A DNA stretch of 8,627 nt from Candidatus Omnitrophota bacterium (GTDB lineage: Bacteria; Omnitrophota; Gorgyraeia; JABMRG01; JAFGKX01): the NCBI GenBank assembly GCA_016928375.1, contig JAFGKX010000109.1, forward strand, positions 1 through 8,627. The letters are read 5' to 3'. A program made the position numbers and the translations under genes. This document shows, in pieces, positions 5,386 through 8,627 of the stretch. Below the pieces are notes generated by a model. That model worked only from the letters and a program-made list of their open reading frames with translations. It ran no database searches and had not been told where the DNA came from. The stretch's first letter is position 1, and each line of letters starts with the position of its first letter.

Positions 5386-6578
5386 CAGGAATAGAAATAC
5401 TTTCGGATAAATGCGTAGGATGCAAGGCGTGTCTTAAGGCGTGCCCATATGATGCTATTTATATGCAGGGTAAACTTGCTGTAATAGATGAGGCAAAATG
5501 CACCCTTTGCGGCGCCTGCGTGCAGGCGTGCAAATTCGACGCTATCATACTGCGCAAGGAAGAAGAAACACAAAAAGATATTTCCGAATACAAAGGCGTA
5601 TGCGTAATAGCGGAACAGAAAAAAGGTATTATACAATCCGTTACTTATGAGCTGCTTGGCAAAGGCAGGGAGCTCGCTGACAGGCTGAATGTGGAATTAT
5701 CCTGCATATTGATGGGCCACAATATGGAAGAATCCGCGCATGAACTTATATTTCGCGGCGCGGATAAGGTATACCTTGTCGATTCGGAAAAGCTTACTCA
5801 TTATCAGGATGAGCCGTATACAAGAGTTATAACAGAACTGATAAATGAATATAAGCCCGAGATCGTATTATGCGGCGCGACATCCATAGGCCGCTCTTTG
5901 ATTTCACGCGTTGCCATAAATTTAAGGACAGGCCTGACCGCGGATTGCACAGGCCTTGATATAGATGAGGAAAGGCGCCTTCTTCTGCAGACCCGGCCCG
6001 CGTTCGGCGGAAATATTATGGCAACTATCATATGCCCTAACCATAGGCCGCAAATGTCGACTGTGCGCCATAAAGTTATGAAAGAAGCTGAAGTAGATAA
6101 AACGAGAAAAGGCGAAGTAATAAAAAAGACATTTCCGGATAAATTACTGGCTTCCAGGACAAAGATCTTAAAGGCAGTGGAAGAGGAAACAGAAAAAATA
6201 AATCTTACTGAGGCGGATTTTATCGTATCTGGAGGAAGAGGATTAGGGTGTCCTGAAAATTTTTCAGTTATAAGAGAATTAGCAGGTACTTTGAATGCGG
6301 CAGTAGGCGCATCACGTGCTGCGGTTGACGCAGACTGGATATCCTACGCTCACCAGGTTGGGCAGACAGGAAAGACAGTGTGCCCTAAAATATATATTGC
6401 ATGCGGAATATCAGGCCAGATACAACATTTGGCAGGTATGTCTTCATCGGATATCATCATAGCCATAAACAAAGACCCTGACGCGCCTATATTTAAGGTA
6501 GCGACATACGGGATAGTAGGGGATTTGTTTCAGATAGTTCCCGCCCTCGCAAAAAAAATCAAAGAGCTTACCAGATAA
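5382..6578 (+). CDS. etfA: electron transfer flavoprotein, alpha subunit, with N-terminal 2x[4Fe-4S] ferredoxin domain
   Basis: Residues 1-60 form a bacterial ferredoxin domain with two complete CxxCxxCxxxC motifs: Cys11/14/17/21 and Cys40/43/46/50. The rest is a full EtfA: an alpha/beta N-domain (about 70-240) and a FAD-binding C-domain with SGGRGLG (283-289), GASRAAVDADW (309-319), VGQTGKTVCPKIYIACGISG (326-345) and INKDPDAPIF (362-371). The 398-residue length matches the ferredoxin-fused EtfA type seen in CarE and LctC of Acetobacterium, which take part in flavin-based electron bifurcation. The extra clusters may relay electrons to or from ferredoxin. The ATG overlaps the upstream stop as ATGA, with a weak GGAG (5368-5371) ten bases before. 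It is the last gene of its group. Confidence 0.94.
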   Translation: MTGIEILSDKCVGCKACLKACPYDAIYMQGKLAVIDEAKCTLCGACVQACKFDAIILRKEEETQKDISEYKGVCVIAEQKKGIIQSVTYELLGKGRELADRLNVELSCILMGHNMEESAHELIFRGADKVYLVDSEKLTHYQDEPYTRVITELINEYKPEIVLCGATSIGRSLISRVAINLRTGLTADCTGLDIDEERRLLLQTRPAFGGNIMATIICPNHRPQMSTVRHKVMKEAEVDKTRKGEVIKKTFPDKLLASRTKILKAVEEETEKINLTEADFIVSGGRGLGCPENFSVIRELAGTLNAAVGASRAAVDADWISYAHQVGQTGKTVCPKIYIACGISGQIQHLAGMSSSDIIIAINKDPDAPIFKVATYGIVGDLFQIVPALAKKIKELTR

Positions 6579-6618
6579 AATCCAACAGATTTTGCATGCT
6601 CGCCTCCGCTTGCCGCTC

Positions 6619-6659
6619 GCAAAAAGAATACTTCGCCTTCGGCGAAGGGCGCTTTTTGC
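6619..6659 (+). terminator. possible transcript-end hairpin after etfA
   Basis: Arms GCAAAAAG (6619-6626) and CTTTTTGC (6652-6659) enclose a GC-rich inner hairpin, CTTCGCC-TTC-GGCGAAG (6631-6647). A run of five T follows the inner stem after five bases. It is the best-placed structure to end the etf transcript, but the T-run is short and not directly adjacent, and the hairpin lies in a repeat block. It may equally be just part of the repeat. Confidence 0.35.
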
Positions 6660-6677
6660 TTCGCTGTGTCAAAAATT

Positions 6678-6699
6678 GCCTGCCTGCCGGCAGGCAGGC
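6678..6699. repeat. 22-bp perfect GC-rich palindrome, second perfect copy
   Basis: It is identical to the palindrome at 2447-2468, with 11-bp arms centred on GCCGGC between 6688 and 6689. Its left end overlaps by one base the inverted arm TGTCAAAAATTGC. Translated, this palindrome family yields LPAGRQ-type peptides, which explains the spurious short open frames here. Confidence 0.9.
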
Positions 6700-6796
6700 T
6701 CCCTTATCGCCATTGAGGAAGTCGCAATTTTGTGACAGTCGCTCCGGCTTCGCATGCAAAATCTTTACGTTTTTACCATTTTTTTATTTAAAACCA

Positions 6797-6825
6797 TTGA
6801 CAGAATCACCAATTTATATTAAAAT
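6797..6825 (+). promoter_or_regulatory. sigma70-like promoter of the DUF6786-type gene
   Basis: TTGACA (6797-6802) and TAAAAT (6820-6825) are separated by the ideal 17 bp, in AT-rich DNA just beyond the repeat block. Transcription would start near 6832, giving a leader of about 155 nt that contains structured element copy 2. This marks the downstream gene as a separate transcription unit from etfA. Confidence 0.7.
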
Positions 6826-6900
6826 ATAGCAGTCATTTATAAATAGTTTTAACACATAAATAAAAAGATTTAAAACAGATGTAATTAAATTTTAATAATA

Positions 6901-6958
6901 GTCCCTCGCTAATATAAAGTCCTCGCACCTGCTCGGACTTAAGTAATGCTCGGGACAA
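6901..6958 (+). repeat. structured leader element, copy 2 (uninterrupted)
   Basis: Outer arms GTCCC (6901-6905) and GGGAC (6952-6956) pair perfectly, and inner arms AAGTCC (6917-6922) and GGACTT (6935-6940) form six pairs around the conserved TCGCACCTG loop. Blocks CCTCGCTAATA (6904-6914) and GCTCGGGACAA (6948-6958) are identical to copy 1. The tip of the inner stem differs from copy 1 (TCC/GGA here, ATGC/GCAT there) yet stays complementary. It lies in the transcribed leader, about 20 nt before the Shine-Dalgarno. Confidence 0.65.
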
Positions 6959-6977
6959 TTTTTACTTCGTAAAAATT
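6957..6977 (+). other. AT-rich hairpin abutting the Shine-Dalgarno of the last gene
   Basis: AATTTTTAC (6957-6965) and GTAAAAATT (6969-6977) pair perfectly around a TTC loop, and the Shine-Dalgarno GGAGG (6978-6982) follows directly, six bases before the ATG at 6989. The same arrangement, partly altered, is seen before the gene at 2565 (TTACTTTGCAAATTTT then GGAGG). It appears to be part of the shared leader module and may affect ribosome access. Confidence 0.55.
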
Positions 6978-6988
6978 GGAGGAAAACC

Positions 6989-8627
6989 ATGCTAATTTCC
7001 AGAATATTTTCTTTGCTGGTCGTTATCTTATTTACGTTTAATACAGTTACCTGGTCAGCGCCGATGCATGATACATTAAGGGCGATGTCAATCAAACTAA
7101 AAGACACAGGCGATGAGTCAAGTTTTGGCGAAGATGTAAGATTTTTACAAGATAAGTTAGGTCCGAATGAGGTAATAGTATTAACCAATGAATCGGGCCA
7201 AGCGCGGGTTGCGGTGGTGCCGCGATATCAGGGCCGTGTCATGACAAGTACTGCCAGTGGTGATATAGGTACAAGCTTTGGCTGGATAAACAAACGTCTT
7301 ATAGCTTCAGGCAAAACACTACCGCATATGAATCCATTTGGCGGCGAAGATAGATTCTGGATGGGGCCTGAAGGCGGACAATTCGCGATATTTTTTCCTG
7401 AAGGCGCATCGCCTGATTTTAATTTTGCAGACTGGCAGACCCCTGCAGTGATAGATACTGAACCATTTGGCATAGAACATGTATCAGTACCTGATTCAGC
7501 ATCAGGTAAAATCAATGCGGTAAGTTTTAAGCGCAATGCTGAGATTGCAAATTATTCAGGAACAAAATTTAAGGTGCAAATAGGGCGTGAGATTAGGCTG
7601 TTAGACTCAAGAGAGGTTAGAGGCGCTCTACACATGGAATTGCCGGATGGAGTTAAAGTAGTAGCTTATGAATCAAACAACATGCTTACTAACACAGATA
7701 ACCGAACATGGTTTAAGGAGAACGGGCTTCTTTCTATTTGGATACTTGGCATGTATAATCCATCGCCTGACACAACAGTTATAATACCATTTAGACAGGG
7801 AGAAGAGAGCGAACTCGGCCCTGTAGTGAATGATGTTTATTTTGGAAAAGTGCCTTCTGATCGTTTAGTGACTAAAAATGGAGTACATTTTTTTAGGGGC
7901 GATGGCCAGCAACGAGGAAAAATCGGAGTATCACCGAAACGCGCATTACCTGTTATGGGTAGTTATGATGCTTCTACCAAAACCCTTACAATCGTTCAAT
8001 ATACGAAAGATGATAGAAATACCAGATATGTTAATTCACTATGGGAAATACAAAATGATCCTTTTGCAGGCGATGTAGCTAATTCTTATAATGACGGTGC
8101 TCCGGAACCTGGGGCAGCGCCGCTTGGGCCATTTTATGAACTTGAATCCTCATCTGCTGTAAGAGAACTTCGCCCTTATGAATCCATACAGCATACTCAC
8201 AGAACAATGCACATGCAGGGTACTGAAGAAGAATTAGATACAATCGCAAGGCAGGTCTTTGGTGTAAGCCTGGAAGAAATTAAAACAGCGCTTCCTTCAC
8301 AGACAATACCGGAGCTTAACGCGAACCCTGTTGATTATGCTGCGAAATTAGAAACAATACAAACATTCCTTAAAAACAAAGGCATTTTGTGCGGGCTTGT
8401 TTCTTTGGAGAATATGCATAAGCCAGAAGCTGAAGCAATCATCAATGTTATAATAGAGGCTCAGAGAAGAGGCGCGCTTTATGTGCCTGAAATAGCTTTA
8501 CGCGGCAGCACAGATGATGTTAATAGAGCATTAGCATTGATATCTAAAATAAGAAAAGATAATCCTGATGCAATAATAGCAGCTGGCTCTGTATCAAGTT
8601 CTGAAAATAGCAGAAAAGCTGTTGAGG
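6989..8627 (+). CDS. exported DUF6786-like protein with a C-terminal KDPG-aldolase-like domain (3' end outside window)
   Basis: The frame is open from the ATG to the window edge, 546 codons, with no stop; GGAGG lies six bases upstream. Residues 1-24 look like a signal peptide (hydrophobic IFSLLVVILFTF, likely cut after TWSA). Residues about 46-432 match what I recall as DUF6786: GEDVRFL (48-53), QGRVMTSTASG (81-91), PFGGEDRFWMGPEGGQF (116-132), DWQTPAVIDTEPF (148-160), GLLSIWILGMYNPSPDTT (246-263), YVNSLWEIQ (347-355), NSYNDG (365-370). Residues about 465-546 resemble the first half of a KDPG/KHG aldolase barrel: EIALR (501-505) matches EVTLR with its catalytic Glu and Arg, and PDAIIAAGSV (526-535) matches PDAIVGAGTV. 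The Schiff-base lysine would lie beyond the window. Function is unknown; a role with extracellular sugars is a guess. Confidence 0.72.
   Translation, partial: MLISRIFSLLVVILFTFNTVTWSAPMHDTLRAMSIKLKDTGDESSFGEDVRFLQDKLGPNEVIVLTNESGQARVAVVPRYQGRVMTSTASGDIGTSFGWINKRLIASGKTLPHMNPFGGEDRFWMGPEGGQFAIFFPEGASPDFNFADWQTPAVIDTEPFGIEHVSVPDSASGKINAVSFKRNAEIANYSGTKFKVQIGREIRLLDSREVRGALHMELPDGVKVVAYESNNMLTNTDNRTWFKENGLLSIWILGMYNPSPDTTVIIPFRQGEESELGPVVNDVYFGKVPSDRLVTKNGVHFFRGDGQQRGKIGVSPKRALPVMGSYDASTKTLTIVQYTKDDRNTRYVNSLWEIQNDPFAGDVANSYNDGAPEPGAAPLGPFYELESSSAVRELRPYESIQHTHRTMHMQGTEEELDTIARQVFGVSLEEIKTALPSQTIPELNANPVDYAAKLETIQTFLKNKGILCGLVSLENMHKPEAEAIINVIIEAQRRGALYVPEIALRGSTDDVNRALALISKIRKDNPDAIIAAGSVSSSENSRKAVE

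Larger units (their letters stand above)
6587..6764. repeat. composite inverted-repeat block downstream of etfA
   Basis: The outer arms AGATTTTGCATGC (6587-6599) and GCATGCAAAATCT (6752-6764) are perfect 13-bp inverted repeats 152 bp apart. Inside are a nested hairpin (6619-6659), near-perfect inverted arms TGTCAAAAATTGC (6666-6678) and GCAATTTTGTGACA (6724-6737), and a 22-bp palindrome (6678-6699). The block begins nine bases after the etfA stop. There is no transposase gene, so if it is mobile it depends on one elsewhere. Reading frames across it give repeat-derived peptides only. Confidence 0.7.

Noticed and set aside
5382..5560. A separate ferredoxin gene ahead of etfA
   Set aside because: The ferredoxin motifs are in the same continuous frame as EtfA, and ferredoxin-fused EtfA of this length is a known type.
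6587..6764. A complete insertion sequence
   Set aside because: The block is only 178 bp and has no transposase frame. I also see no convincing target-site duplication at its ends.
6596..6829. A 77-codon open frame on the + strand and a 63-codon frame opposite it (6568-6759)
   Set aside because: Both run through the palindrome and inverted-repeat block and encode repeat-derived peptides with LPAGRQ. Neither has a ribosome-binding site or recognisable domain.
7878..8078. A 66-codon + strand frame inside the DUF6786-like gene
   Set aside because: It is an out-of-frame shadow; the main frame is continuous and family-like through this stretch.

Overview
The window looks like chromosomal DNA from an uncultured bacterium with a compact genome, roughly 40-45% GC. 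The short GC-rich palindromes between genes, the clostridial-type Etf with a ferredoxin domain, and a large exported DUF6786-like protein fit Candidatus Omnitrophota (OP3) or a nearby PVC-type lineage. That assignment is inference; no rRNA or marker gene is present to test it. All recognisable genes lie on the + strand. I see no tRNA, rRNA, CRISPR array or transposase.

Region 1 (1-2386) is a type II fatty-acid synthesis cluster: fabG, acpP, fabF. A sigma70-like promoter precedes fabG. The three products act together: ACP carries the chain, FabF extends it by two carbons, and FabG reduces the 3-keto group.

Region 2 (2387-2564) is a gene-free leader built from nested hairpins: a structured element shared with the last gene of the window, with a 22-bp palindrome in its loop and a second repeat just downstream.

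Region 3 (2565-6578) holds an acyl-CoA dehydrogenase, etfB, a short uroporphyrinogen-decarboxylase-like gene, and an etfA with an N-terminal 2x[4Fe-4S] ferredoxin domain. Apart from the UroD-like gene, this matches the layout of electron-bifurcating acyl-CoA dehydrogenase/Etf complexes such as caffeyl-CoA reductase (CarCDE). The UroD-like gene overlaps both etf genes, so the three are probably translated as a unit. A triple repeat between the dehydrogenase and etfB can fold in two mutually exclusive ways, one of which hides the etfB start.

Region 4 (6579-6988) is about 410 bp without a gene: a composite inverted-repeat block, a good sigma70-like promoter, and a second copy of the structured leader.

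Region 5 (6989 to the window edge) is the first 546 codons of a large protein with a signal peptide, a DUF6786-like domain, and the start of what looks like a KDPG-aldolase-type barrel. It is cut by the window end.
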